Shown piece by piece: positions 7,773-15,233 of a stretch of DNA of 38,160 nt. The stretch is from Chloroflexota bacterium (GTDB lineage Bacteria; Chloroflexota; Dehalococcoidia; SZUA-161). The stretch is from assembly GCA_021787935.1 (NCBI GenBank), contig JAJYLC010000012.1:1-38160 (forward strand), in the 5' to 3' direction. The notes beneath the pieces were generated by a model. The model ran no database searches, had not been told where the DNA came from, and was given only the letters and a program-made list of their open reading frames with translations. How positions within the stretch are numbered: position 1 is the stretch's first letter; each line of letters begins with the position of its first letter. A program made the translations under genes and the position numbers.

Positions 7773-8405
7773 TTAAGCCGTAAGGTGAAGTACTCCGAGG
7801 ATTTCCAGTCCCTTAATCACCATGCTTACCGCGATAGCAGCGAGCAGTAGGCTGAACACCCTCGATACCGCCTTTATTCCGCCCTGCCCCAGGAAAGCAG
7901 CAATCCTGGTGCCAGCCATGCATATAATCCAGGCAATGAGCAGATTCAGGACGAAGGAGAGTGAGACCATATACAGCGGGAACTCTTGCTGCGGCGGGGT
8001 CCCCTGCTGCTGTTTCACCAGCAGTAGCAGAGTAGTTATGGTGGCTGGCCCCACAGTCAGAGGGGTGCCGATAGGGACAACGCCCACCAGCTCACGCGAT
8101 TCCTGCTCGTGCACTTCTACCATCTGCCCTGTTATCATGTACCTGATGGATAGGGCCAGGAGGATAAGACCTCCTGCGATGGCGAAAGACCCGAACGATA
8201 TGCCCATTGCGTTCAGGACTAGCTGGCCCAGGAACAAGAAGGCGAAGCCGACAATAGCAGCAGTTGTGATTGCGATATTAATCATCCTGAAGCGCTCGCC
8301 TGTTGTCATGCCTTCGCCCGCGGAGATGACAAAAGGCAGGTTCCCTATAGCATCGATGACGATGAACAGGGGCACGAAAGTCAAAACAAAATTATGCGCT
8401 GTCAC
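7773..8405 (-). CDS. MarC family (UPF0056) integral membrane protein
   Basis: A 210-residue protein with six hydrophobic segments in the MarC pattern. FVPLFIVIDAIGNLPFVI at the N-terminus, GGLILLALSIRYM in the middle and VVPIGTPLTVGPATITTLLLL after the central loop are the conserved family blocks. The family's function is unsettled; the old link to multiple antibiotic resistance in E. coli has been withdrawn, and a transporter role is only inferred. The start codon is GTG at 8405 with a weak GGA site. A good promoter is seen at 8448-8476. The beta-CASP gene follows within about 40 bases. Confidence 0.88.
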   Translation of the reverse strand: MTAHNFVLTFVPLFIVIDAIGNLPFVISAGEGMTTGERFRMINIAITTAAIVGFAFLFLGQLVLNAMGISFGSFAIAGGLILLALSIRYMITGQMVEVHEQESRELVGVVPIGTPLTVGPATITTLLLLVKQQQGTPPQQEFPLYMVSLSFVLNLLIAWIICMAGTRIAAFLGQGGIKAVSRVFSLLLAAIAVSMVIKGLEILGVLHLTA

Positions 8406-8447
8406 TAGATTTCCACTCTATTTTGAGATGGCCTAAACTAGCCTACG

Positions 8448-8476
8448 ATGGTAAAGCAACAGACACCGATTGTCAA
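8448..8476 (-). promoter_or_regulatory. Promoter for marC-like gene
   Basis: On the minus strand, perfect TTGACA (8476-8471), a 17-bp spacer and TACCAT (8453-8448). It lies about 43 bases before the GTG start and probably also drives the beta-CASP gene. Confidence 0.55.
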
Positions 8477-8554
8477 CGACTTTGTGAGAAGATTGTTCAG
8501 TAAAAGCAGGTGGAGAGAGGAAATTCGCTCTTAGCCAAGGTATCGGGGCAGCCT

Positions 8555-9340
8555 TCAAACATGCTTCATATCTTCGACTCCGGCTTTCTCGAGGATTTCC
8601 TCTATGCGGTCAACGTGCCCGAAAAAGAGGCTGCTCCGGGCATATTCAAAGCGGGGCCGCGGTATGTCGATTTTCACTTCGCCGATTATCCTTCCCGGTC
8701 GGGGAGCCATAATCAGCACCCGGTCAGCCATAAGCACGGCCTCTTCGACTAAGTGGGTGACTATGACAAAAGTGTCGGGATGTGTGGTGCGGTCGTTCCA
8801 GATGCGCAATGTTTCCTTTCGCAGCTCTCTGGCAGTCACCTCGTCAAGCGAGGAGAATGGCTCGTCCAGAAGCAGGACATCCGGGGCTACCGCGAGTGCT
8901 CGTGCTATACCCACCCGCTGTTTCATTCCTCCGGAAAGCTCGCTGGGATAGTTATTTTCGAAACCTTCCAATCCCAGCTTTTTCAGCAATGCCTGCGCAA
9001 CCTCCTCTTTCTCCCGTCGGCTTATAGGCTTAGCGTCCAGAGCAATGAGGATATTGTCTCTGGCCGTCTTCCAGGGCAGCAGGGCAAAATTCTGGAAAAC
9101 CATGCTGACGCCCGGCATAGGCCCCTTGATAAGCTTATCCTGGAAATAGATATGGCCCTTTGTAGGGAATTCGAGCCCTGCGATCATTCTCAGAATAGTG
9201 CTCTTGCCGCAGCCGCTGGGACCGATAATAGCCAGGAATTCTGTATCCTCTATGCCGAAAGAGACATTATCCAGGCTCAGCAGCTCTCCCTTTGGCTCGT
9301 AGAATGCCTTGCTGACCTGCTCAATTCTTATCAGAGGCAA
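8555..9340 (-). CDS. ABC transporter ATPase, NitT/TauT (SsuB/TauB) type
   Basis: A 261-residue nucleotide-binding subunit. Walker A is GPSGCGKST (40-48), the Q-loop is VFQNFALLPW (81-90), the signature is LSGGMKQR (135-142) and Walker B is VLLLDEP (155-161), followed by the D-loop SSLDE and switch His in VTHLVEEA. The Q-loop and C-terminal sequences fit the nitrate/sulfonate/taurine importer class; the substrate is not readable. Translation starts at TTG 9340 with a strong GGAGGAG six bases upstream, which overlaps the end of the permease gene. The two genes are three bases apart and surely cotranscribed. No substrate-binding protein gene is next to them. Confidence 0.92.
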   Translation of the reverse strand: MPLIRIEQVSKAFYEPKGELLSLDNVSFGIEDTEFLAIIGPSGCGKSTILRMIAGLEFPTKGHIYFQDKLIKGPMPGVSMVFQNFALLPWKTARDNILIALDAKPISRREKEEVAQALLKKLGLEGFENNYPSELSGGMKQRVGIARALAVAPDVLLLDEPFSSLDEVTARELRKETLRIWNDRTTHPDTFVIVTHLVEEAVLMADRVLIMAPRPGRIIGEVKIDIPRPRFEYARSSLFFGHVDRIEEILEKAGVEDMKHV

Positions 9341-9343
9341 GAT

Positions 9344-10837
9344 TTACTCCTCCTCGAGCACATGAGTGCTGGCACGGCTGAGAAGCCTTCTCCAGATCAG
9401 ACTGTTCATAACGATAACTATGGTACTCATCACAACTAAGAGCACTACCAGTTGATGGTTATTGCCGGTTTGGGAGGCCTCGTCCAGGGCAGAGCCCAGC
9501 CCGGGTATAGTATGAACCTTGTTTCCGATATTAACATATTCGGAGACAATAGTAGCGTTCCATCCTCCTCCCCATGCCAGTATACTGCCGGTGACCAGTG
9601 CGGGCAATAAGGCCGGGATCGCCATATGGCGAAGGTATCTGCGCCCCCGTACCCTGAATACTTCTGCCAGGTCTTTTATCTCCTTGGGCCAGTGCTCCAC
9701 CGCCTCAATGACATTGAATATCAGATACCATAGCATGCCAGTGAGCATCAGGAGCACGGCAGCGATCTCCAGGCCTATTTGTTCCGGAAAGATACTGGTG
9801 AAGATAAGCCAGAGCAAAGGAAAGTATGCCAGCGCCGGGATTGATTGGGCTATATCGGTGAAGATGATTATAGCATTCTTGGTAGTCGGCCGCTGCAAAA
9901 TTAGATACCCCACGGCGATTGCCAGGGCAAGGCTTATGAAATAAGCAATGGCCAGCCTGCTCATGGAGTACCCTGTGTCTCTGGCAAGGTGTTCCAGGTC
10001 TAGGGACGTGATAGGCAGTCGTATCCATCCGTAGAAAACGCCGACAATCACTATGAGCAAGCCCACGGCAACCAGCAGGTAATTCAGTCTTCTGATGCGG
10101 AACCGGAGCAGAAACCATGATGGCAGATGTACTCCCTGGACGGCGTTCAATCTGGAGTCGATGTAGCTGACCTGTTTGGCCCAGAAGCTTTGCCCTGCAG
10201 ATTCCCTGGGAGTGAAACCATGAATCAACAGAAACCTGTGTTCCTTTGCCCTCTCATTCAGGCGGTGCCAGATGAGCCTGTTCATCAAAAAGACAATGAT
10301 ACCTATGGTCGCCAGTCCGGCTAGTGACATCCAGACGCTGCTATATCTGAAGGAGGCCGTCTGCAGATAGTATCCCAGGCCAGGAAGCGAGTAAGTCTTG
10401 CCCCCGTAGTTTATGAACTCAGTCACGATGACGAAATACCAGCCGCTGCCCCAGGCCAGGATGCTTCCTGCGATTACGTAGGGATAGATAGAGGGGAACA
10501 AGATATGCTTTAGATAGTCCCAGCCCTCGATATGGAAGACCTGGCTCATATCCTTCAAATACGACGGCATAGACTTGATACCGGCGATTACGCCGAAGAC
10601 GATGCTCCACTCCATGCTGGTGAAGAGAAGGAACATGGAAGCTAACTCGAGACCAAAGGTGCTGCCGTGAAATGCGCTTATGATAACCGCCAGAGCCAGT
10701 GGGAAGAAACCCAGCACGGGGACCGACTGCAGAATATCCAGAAGGGGTATTATCAAGTTGCCCACCCTCTCTTTGGTGGCGGCCAGGATACCAACCCCAA
10801 GGCCAAAAGCTAGGCATATAATGTAAGTGATGCTCAA
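9344..10837 (-). CDS. Double-domain ABC permease, NitT/TauT type (5' end apparently frameshifted)
   Basis: This 497-residue reading starts from TTG at 10837. Two BPD_transp_1 permease domains are fused in one chain: the first covers about 1-190 and the second about 240-490. Each has an EAA-like coupling loop followed by a SILAWG-x-GW segment (first copy about 122-130, second about 428-436), which shows the internal duplication. Some NitT/TauT-like importers have such fused permeases, so one chain could replace the usual homodimer. The true N-terminus is longer: the frame stays open upstream and encodes a further hydrophobic helix, but reaches a proper ATG (11022) only through a one-base shift. 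See the separate entry for 10838-11022. Confidence 0.85.
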   Translation of the reverse strand: MSITYIICLAFGLGVGILAATKERVGNLIIPLLDILQSVPVLGFFPLALAVIISAFHGSTFGLELASMFLLFTSMEWSIVFGVIAGIKSMPSYLKDMSQVFHIEGWDYLKHILFPSIYPYVIAGSILAWGSGWYFVIVTEFINYGGKTYSLPGLGYYLQTASFRYSSVWMSLAGLATIGIIVFLMNRLIWHRLNERAKEHRFLLIHGFTPRESAGQSFWAKQVSYIDSRLNAVQGVHLPSWFLLRFRIRRLNYLLVAVGLLIVIVGVFYGWIRLPITSLDLEHLARDTGYSMSRLAIAYFISLALAIAVGYLILQRPTTKNAIIIFTDIAQSIPALAYFPLLWLIFTSIFPEQIGLEIAAVLLMLTGMLWYLIFNVIEAVEHWPKEIKDLAEVFRVRGRRYLRHMAIPALLPALVTGSILAWGGGWNATIVSEYVNIGNKVHTIPGLGSALDEASQTGNNHQLVVLLVVMSTIVIVMNSLIWRRLLSRASTHVLEEE

Positions 10838-11022
10838 TCTGAGGAGGGTGCGCAGAGCATAATAGGGTAGGAGACGAGTCTCGGAAAAGGCGGAAGCCTT
10901 CAGAAATATTATCCCCAGTAAGGCAGCAAAGCCCAGGATGCCCAGGCCTATTATGAGTTTCTGCAGAGGTTTTCGAGAGAACGTAGCTACATCCCAGAGC
11001 TTAGAAATTTTGTTTTCGCCAT
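10838..11022 (-). pseudogene. 5' end of the ABC permease with apparent -1 frameshift
   Basis: In the permease frame this stretch encodes a polar lead (ISKLWDVATFSRKPLQ) and a transmembrane helix (KLIIGLGILGFAALLGIIFL), the expected first segment of such permeases, but no ATG, GTG or TTG. The ATG at 11022, with G-rich sequence upstream, reads MAKTKF and stops after 11 codons in another frame. Adding one A to the AAAA run at 11008-11011 would join ATG 11022 to the permease, giving about 559 residues. The cause may be a homopolymer sequencing error, a real mutation or slippage; sequence alone cannot decide. Confidence 0.6.
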
Positions 11023-11058
11023 ATCCTAACCCCCCGACTATCGGTAGTCAATACTCCC

Positions 11059-11088
11059 TTGTGGCGAAATGGACGTCTAAGGTAAAAT
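11059..11088 (+). promoter_or_regulatory. Promoter for the DUF6125-like gene
   Basis: TTGTGG (11059-11064), an 18-bp spacer and TAAAAT (11083-11088), about 30 bases before ATG 11119. A minus-strand TATAAT (11092-11087), with TCGACA 19 bp upstream of it, overlaps this and may serve the ABC permease, so the two directions could share control. Confidence 0.5.
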
Positions 11089-11118
11089 TATAGCGGCACT
11101 AAGATCAGGGGTGTCGAG

Positions 11119-11634
11119 ATGAAGAGAGTTGAGTTAGAGAAACTTCCCAGGAAGACCTTAATAGAGCTGGCGAAGGTATATTCCCGAAACTGGCAGTCCC
11201 TCGATGGCAACTGGTTCGGCCTTGTGGAGGCTGAGTTTGGCCTGGAAACTGCGGTCAGGCTGGATTTAAAGAGCTGGGAGAAACAGGCTATCCTGGAGGC
11301 GAAGAGGATAAAGAAAGTGCTGAATCTCGATAAAGGTGGGCTATCATCGGTTCTGACTGTGCTGAGCTTTATGACCTGGCAGCTTGCCTCTCCTCTTTTC
11401 GAAATCGAGGAGGAGAGCCCTGAAAAGGTAGTCTTTTATTATACGCGCTGCGCCATTCACGAAAGCAGGAACATGCAGGGTAAACCGTTGTTCCCCTGTA
11501 AAACGATGAAGCTGGGACTGCTCTCAAGTATCGCCAGGGTGGTAGAGCCAAGGGCAGTGGTCAGGTGTCTCAATTGTCCTCCAGACCCGCATCAGGAAGG
11601 CTTCTGGTGTAAGTGGGAGCTTAAGCTTGGATAA
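11119..11634 (+). CDS. DUF6125-like cysteine-containing protein
   Basis: A 171-residue soluble protein that looks like the DUF6125 family (related to the ATC-hydrolase-like group). Its hallmarks are the N-terminal NWQSLDGNWFGLVEAEFG (about 24-41), a central all-alpha stretch, and a Cys-rich C-terminal part with YTRCAIHESR, LFPCKTMK and CLNCPPDPHQEGFWCKWEL. The conserved Cys and His residues suggest binding of a metal or small ligand, but no activity is established. It is a single gene with its own promoter. It converges on the HAD gene with eight bases between them, over a small GGTGTG/CACGCC inverted repeat that may act as a shared terminator. Confidence 0.65.
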   Translation: MKRVELEKLPRKTLIELAKVYSRNWQSLDGNWFGLVEAEFGLETAVRLDLKSWEKQAILEAKRIKKVLNLDKGGLSSVLTVLSFMTWQLASPLFEIEEESPEKVVFYYTRCAIHESRNMQGKPLFPCKTMKLGLLSSIARVVEPRAVVRCLNCPPDPHQEGFWCKWELKLG

Positions 11635-11642
11635 CGGGTGTG

Positions 11643-12386
11643 TCACACGCCTTTGAGGTAATTTGCTAAATCCTTCTCGTCTTTGGGAACGAACGCTTTG
11701 TATTTTAAGGCAAACCTTTGTTTAAGCTCGTCCTTAGCTAAAAAAGCTGCCACCGGATACCCCACAATCTCGAAGCAGCCCTCATCGTCTTCACTGTCTC
11801 CCAGGTATGCCACATTCCTGGCATCCATATTCCTGTCCTGAAGCAACTTCAGTAGAAACTCAGGTTTCCTTTTATAAATATCAAGGCCGAATCCAATAGC
11901 CTCTCCGCGGTTTGCTTTGAGCTTATCGGCTTCGATAAAATCAAAGCATTCGGCATATCCGGCAACTGCCAGAATCCTTTCGATGCCATATCCATACCCG
12001 GCAGAGAAGATGCCTGTGGTCTTGCCGGACTTATGGCACTCCCTGAGCGGCCTGAGGACTCTGTGTTCCAGCTTATCCTGGGTCTGCCGCTTGCGGGCGT
12101 ACTTTTCAATAGAACGCAGTATTACCGAGACCGGCACGCCTTCTATTATCCGCTCGTTATAGATGCGAAACAGCGCTCTGATGAAATCAGCTTCGGCATT
12201 GCTGCGTCCTCTCTCATATAGCTCCTCCAATTCCCTCCTCGCTTTCAGGATGCGGGCCATCCTGAAAGGGTGAAAAGGGAAGGAAGCCCTGAACACATCT
12301 CTTGCCGCGTTCTCCAGCACGGGCCTCTCATCCGGGTACTCGATCAGCGTACCGTTCCAGTCGCATATTATGGTGTTAATTGACAT
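11643..12386 (-). CDS. HAD-superfamily hydrolase
   Basis: A 247-residue HAD phosphatase. Motif I is CDWNGTL with the nucleophile Asp9; the usual general acid at +2 is Asn11 instead of Asp, as in some HAD subgroups. Motif II is IFSAGYG with a Ser, and motif IV is AYLGDSEDDEGCFEI with both acidic residues. A helical cap lies between residues 20 and 110. A small phosphorylated metabolite is the likely substrate. Asp-to-Asn at +2 is known to weaken or alter phosphatase activity in related enzymes, so the reaction is uncertain. It starts at ATG 12386 with an extended -10 promoter upstream. Confidence 0.8.
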   Translation of the reverse strand: MSINTIICDWNGTLIEYPDERPVLENAARDVFRASFPFHPFRMARILKARRELEELYERGRSNAEADFIRALFRIYNERIIEGVPVSVILRSIEKYARKRQTQDKLEHRVLRPLRECHKSGKTTGIFSAGYGYGIERILAVAGYAECFDFIEADKLKANRGEAIGFGLDIYKRKPEFLLKLLQDRNMDARNVAYLGDSEDDEGCFEIVGYPVAAFLAKDELKQRFALKYKAFVPKDEKDLANYLKGV

Positions 12387-12436
12387 AACTATACTTTGCA
12401 GTCTGCGATTGTGTTCTGTAGTGCTCTGAGTTGAAT

Positions 12437-12445
12437 ATTATACCA
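12437..12445 (-). promoter_or_regulatory. Extended -10 promoter for the HAD gene
   Basis: Minus-strand TGG-TATAAT (12445-12437), a perfect -10 box with the TGn extension and no clear -35, about 50 bases before the ATG. Confidence 0.45.
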
Positions 12446-12598
12446 TTTCCACTTGCTGTGGATATGTGCCTGGTACTCCCCGCAGCCGTACCATTTTCGC
12501 ATAGTTATTAACCGAAATTACTATTTATACCAGGTGCCAGTCATGCTAACTTGGAATTGGGGCATTGTACAGCAATGTCCAGCCCTGAGGGAGTAAAT

Positions 12599-13750
12599 AT
12601 GGAACAGCCCAGGGGAATGATATTAATAGTAGACGATGAAGAGCCCAGCAGAGCTACCCTCTCCCGCAAATTGCAGGCTGAGGGCTATACTTGTGCCACA
12701 GCGAACGATGGTGAAGGGGCGCTGCGGAGGACATCAGTACAGGAATTCGACCTGGTGCTTCTGGATTTGGATATGCCCGGGCTGTCGGGCATGGAGGTAT
12801 TGGTTCGAGTGGCTGCTGCACATCCTGATACATGTGTCATCATGATGACGAACATAGAGAATATGCCCTCGGCAGTCGAAGCGATGAAACTGGGGGCCTA
12901 TGATTACGTAATTAAGCCTCTGAATATGGACGATGTGGTTATCAGAATAGAGAGAACGCTGGAAAGACAGAGACTGGCCCGGGAAAACAGGGAGTATGAG
13001 TACCATCTGGAGCATAAGGTCGAGCTTCAGGTAGCTCAGATACGGAAGTATCTATATGATTCCGTCGAAGCTCTTGGCATCCAGCAGATGTCGATGGATA
13101 CACCTGATGCAATGCACCAGGCGCAGCAGTATGCCAGAAAAATGTTTCAGATAAGCGGCACTAGGGATGAGGCTGATATGGAGGCCGCTTATTTAAAGAT
13201 GTCCCGGACTCTGTCTGCCATAGCTGAAGCGCGGGAGCCTTACGCCAGCGGTCACGCCGACAGAGTAGGTTTGCTGGCCAATGAAATTGCTATCGAACTC
13301 GGCTGCTCCGAAAGTATGAAGAGGCAGATAAACTTCGCCGCTCTACTCCAGGACATCGGCAAGATTGTGATATCGGAAAGTATTCTCAGCAAGCAGGGAA
13401 ATTTAACGCCCGCTGAATACCGAGAAATAAACAAGCATCCTACAGCATCGGTAGAGATAATACAGCACATTGAGTACTTCAAAGATATCCTTCCACTGGT
13501 GGAGAGCCATCACGAATGGTACGATGGCAGCGGCGGCTACCCTAAAAGGTTGAGGGGAGAGCAGATACCTCTGGGTGCACGCATTCTGGCTGTGGCCGAT
13601 GCCTATGACGCACTGACCTGTCAGCGACCCCACCGTCCCTCCCAAACCCCCGCTCAGGCAGCAGAGGTGCTCAAAAAGGGAGCAGGAAAGCAGTGGGACC
13701 CTGTTATCGTGGAGACATTACTCAAAAAACTGGGCGTGGCAACAGCCTAG
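12599..13750 (+). CDS. Response regulator with degenerate HD-GYP output domain
   Basis: A 383-residue two-domain signalling protein. The receiver domain (about 6-122) has the acidic pair DDE (12-14), phosphoacceptor Asp56, Thr84 and Lys106. A helical linker (120-200) leads to an HD-GYP domain (about 205-380) of the type that hydrolyses cyclic di-GMP. The metal-binding set is incomplete: His219 (SGHADRV), His280 (NKHP) and His304-His305 are present, but the HD doublet is Gln251-Asp252 (LLQDIGK). The GYP motif reads DGSGGYP with one extra Gly. Hydrolysis may be lost or altered. ATG 12599 is chosen for its GGGAG five bases upstream; an in-frame TTG at 12551 lacks this. No sensor kinase lies beside it. 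Confidence 0.9.
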   Translation: MEQPRGMILIVDDEEPSRATLSRKLQAEGYTCATANDGEGALRRTSVQEFDLVLLDLDMPGLSGMEVLVRVAAAHPDTCVIMMTNIENMPSAVEAMKLGAYDYVIKPLNMDDVVIRIERTLERQRLARENREYEYHLEHKVELQVAQIRKYLYDSVEALGIQQMSMDTPDAMHQAQQYARKMFQISGTRDEADMEAAYLKMSRTLSAIAEAREPYASGHADRVGLLANEIAIELGCSESMKRQINFAALLQDIGKIVISESILSKQGNLTPAEYREINKHPTASVEIIQHIEYFKDILPLVESHHEWYDGSGGYPKRLRGEQIPLGARILAVADAYDALTCQRPHRPSQTPAQAAEVLKKGAGKQWDPVIVETLLKKLGVATA

Positions 13751-13986
13751 TATCCGCAGTTTCTGCCGCTAAGATTTACGAGCCATCCTTCCGCCTCTTT
13801 AGACCCGCTTAACTGTTCCAGATCCACCTAATTCCCGACTTCTTTGCTGGACGAGTAGTAAACTATATCATCCCTAGCGTGTATGCTATACTTATGTTTA
13901 TCAGGAAAACAAACACAAATAAACCCAAAATCCGAACCACCATCTTCATTCCCGGTGAATACAAAGGGCTGAAAAACATTTCAGAA

Positions 13987-15117
13987 ATGAATTTTAAGTC
14001 CGATATCACTATCATAGGGGCCGGTGTGGTCGGCCTCGCTATAGCTGCTCAGGTTGCAGGCCGGTATAAGACAATTTACGTGCTGGAAAGGAACGAAAAG
14101 TTCGGCCAGGAGACTAGCAGCAGGCACAGTGGCGTTGTCCACTCAGGCATTTATTACCCGTATGGCTCTCTGAAGGCGAGGCTGTGTGTTGAAGGCAACC
14201 GCCTCCTTTATGAGCTCTGCCGGAATCATGGCATAGGCTACCGGGAACTGGGAAAGCTTATAGTAGCCACCAATGATGAAGAGATCGTGCAGTTGGAAGA
14301 ACTGCAGCAGAGGGGACAGGGAAACGGCGTTGAGGGGCTGAAAATGATTTCGAAGCAAGAGTTGAAGAAGCTGGAACCGAATGTGGAAGGTGTTGCGGCA
14401 CTACTCTCGCCATCAACGGGCATTATCGACGCTCATGCTTTGATGGGGTTCTTCGCTGCCAGGGCGAAGGAAGGCGGGGCAGAGATTGCATTTGGCAAGA
14501 ATGTGGTAGGGATAGAAAAATTGCCGGATGGCTACAAGATAACGGTGGAAGAAAACGACAGGGATAAATTTTCCTTCGATACACGAGTCCTGATAAACTG
14601 CGCTGGACTTCAGTGTGATAAGATAGCTGAGTTGGCCGGAATAAACATAGCCAGAGCCGGGTATAAATTGCATTACTGCAAAGGAGAATACTTTACCGTA
14701 GGCAATGGCAAGAGCAAGCTGGTCAAGCGATTGATATATCCGGTGCCTGAGGTGAAAGGTACCGGGCTCGGCGTCCACGTTGCCCTTGACCTGGAAGGAA
14801 GGATGCGGCTGGGCCCCAATACGGAGTATGTTGACAAGATTGATTACGCCGTGGACAGCAGACATAAAGATTCGTTTTATAATTCTACAAAGAGAATATT
14901 GCCGTTTATAGAGTATGAGGACCTGGAACCCGAGATGGCGGGTATCAGGCCCAAGCTCCAGGGGCCTGGAGAGGAGGTCAGAGATTTCGTCATCAGAGAC
15001 GAGGCTGACAAAGGCCTGCCCGGTCTCATAGACCTCATCGGCATCGAGTCACCTGGCCTGACCGCCTCACCAGCGATAGCCAAGTATGTAGCGGGGCTGA
15101 TTAGGAATATCATGTAG
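13987..15117 (+). CDS. lhgO: L-2-hydroxyglutarate oxidase-like FAD-dependent oxidoreductase
   Basis: A 376-residue DAO-fold flavoprotein. The FAD-binding GAGVVGLAIA follows at once from the chosen start, then ETSSRHSGVVHSGIYYPYGSLKA, the signature of L-2-hydroxyglutarate oxidase/dehydrogenase, and GIRPKLQGPG and DLIGIESPGLTASPAIA near the C-terminus. It likely oxidises L-2-hydroxyglutarate or a similar 2-hydroxy acid to the keto acid and passes electrons to a quinone or protein carrier. The frame is open to ATG 13879; I prefer ATG 13987 because family proteins begin just before the Rossmann motif, though no good Shine-Dalgarno supports either. The stop codon TAG (15115-15117) lies inside the GTAG head of a REPIN-like repeat. 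Confidence 0.82.
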   Translation: MNFKSDITIIGAGVVGLAIAAQVAGRYKTIYVLERNEKFGQETSSRHSGVVHSGIYYPYGSLKARLCVEGNRLLYELCRNHGIGYRELGKLIVATNDEEIVQLEELQQRGQGNGVEGLKMISKQELKKLEPNVEGVAALLSPSTGIIDAHALMGFFAARAKEGGAEIAFGKNVVGIEKLPDGYKITVEENDRDKFSFDTRVLINCAGLQCDKIAELAGINIARAGYKLHYCKGEYFTVGNGKSKLVKRLIYPVPEVKGTGLGVHVALDLEGRMRLGPNTEYVDKIDYAVDSRHKDSFYNSTKRILPFIEYEDLEPEMAGIRPKLQGPGEEVRDFVIRDEADKGLPGLIDLIGIESPGLTASPAIAKYVAGLIRNIM

Positions 15118-15170
15118 CGTCGTGACTCCTGTCACGACGCAAGTTCGTCACCACCGGAGGGGAGATGCTA
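15114..15170. repeat. REPIN-like element, decayed copy 2 of the 59-bp family
   Basis: The left half, GTAGCGTCGTGACTCCTGTC and onward to CACGACG, is identical to the copies at 3877 and 36447. The right half has diverged (CACCACCGGAGGGGAGATGCTA), so only the first hairpin remains intact. The GTAG head supplies the TAG stop of the flavoprotein gene. Confidence 0.7.
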
Positions 15171-15233
15171 AGCTAGTAAAGTCGCTAAATATTCCGGGTT
15201 CAAAGCAGGTCATGTATAAGCGGGGGGAACGAG

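Noticed and set aside
12551-12598. Sixteen extra N-terminal codons of the response regulator from TTG
   Set aside because: A strong Shine-Dalgarno stands before ATG 12599, and the receiver domain begins right after it.
13879-13986. N-terminal 36-codon extension of the flavoprotein
   Set aside because: It is rich in Lys, Thr and Asn, unlike the family; the Rossmann motif starts just after ATG 13987. Kept only as an alternative.
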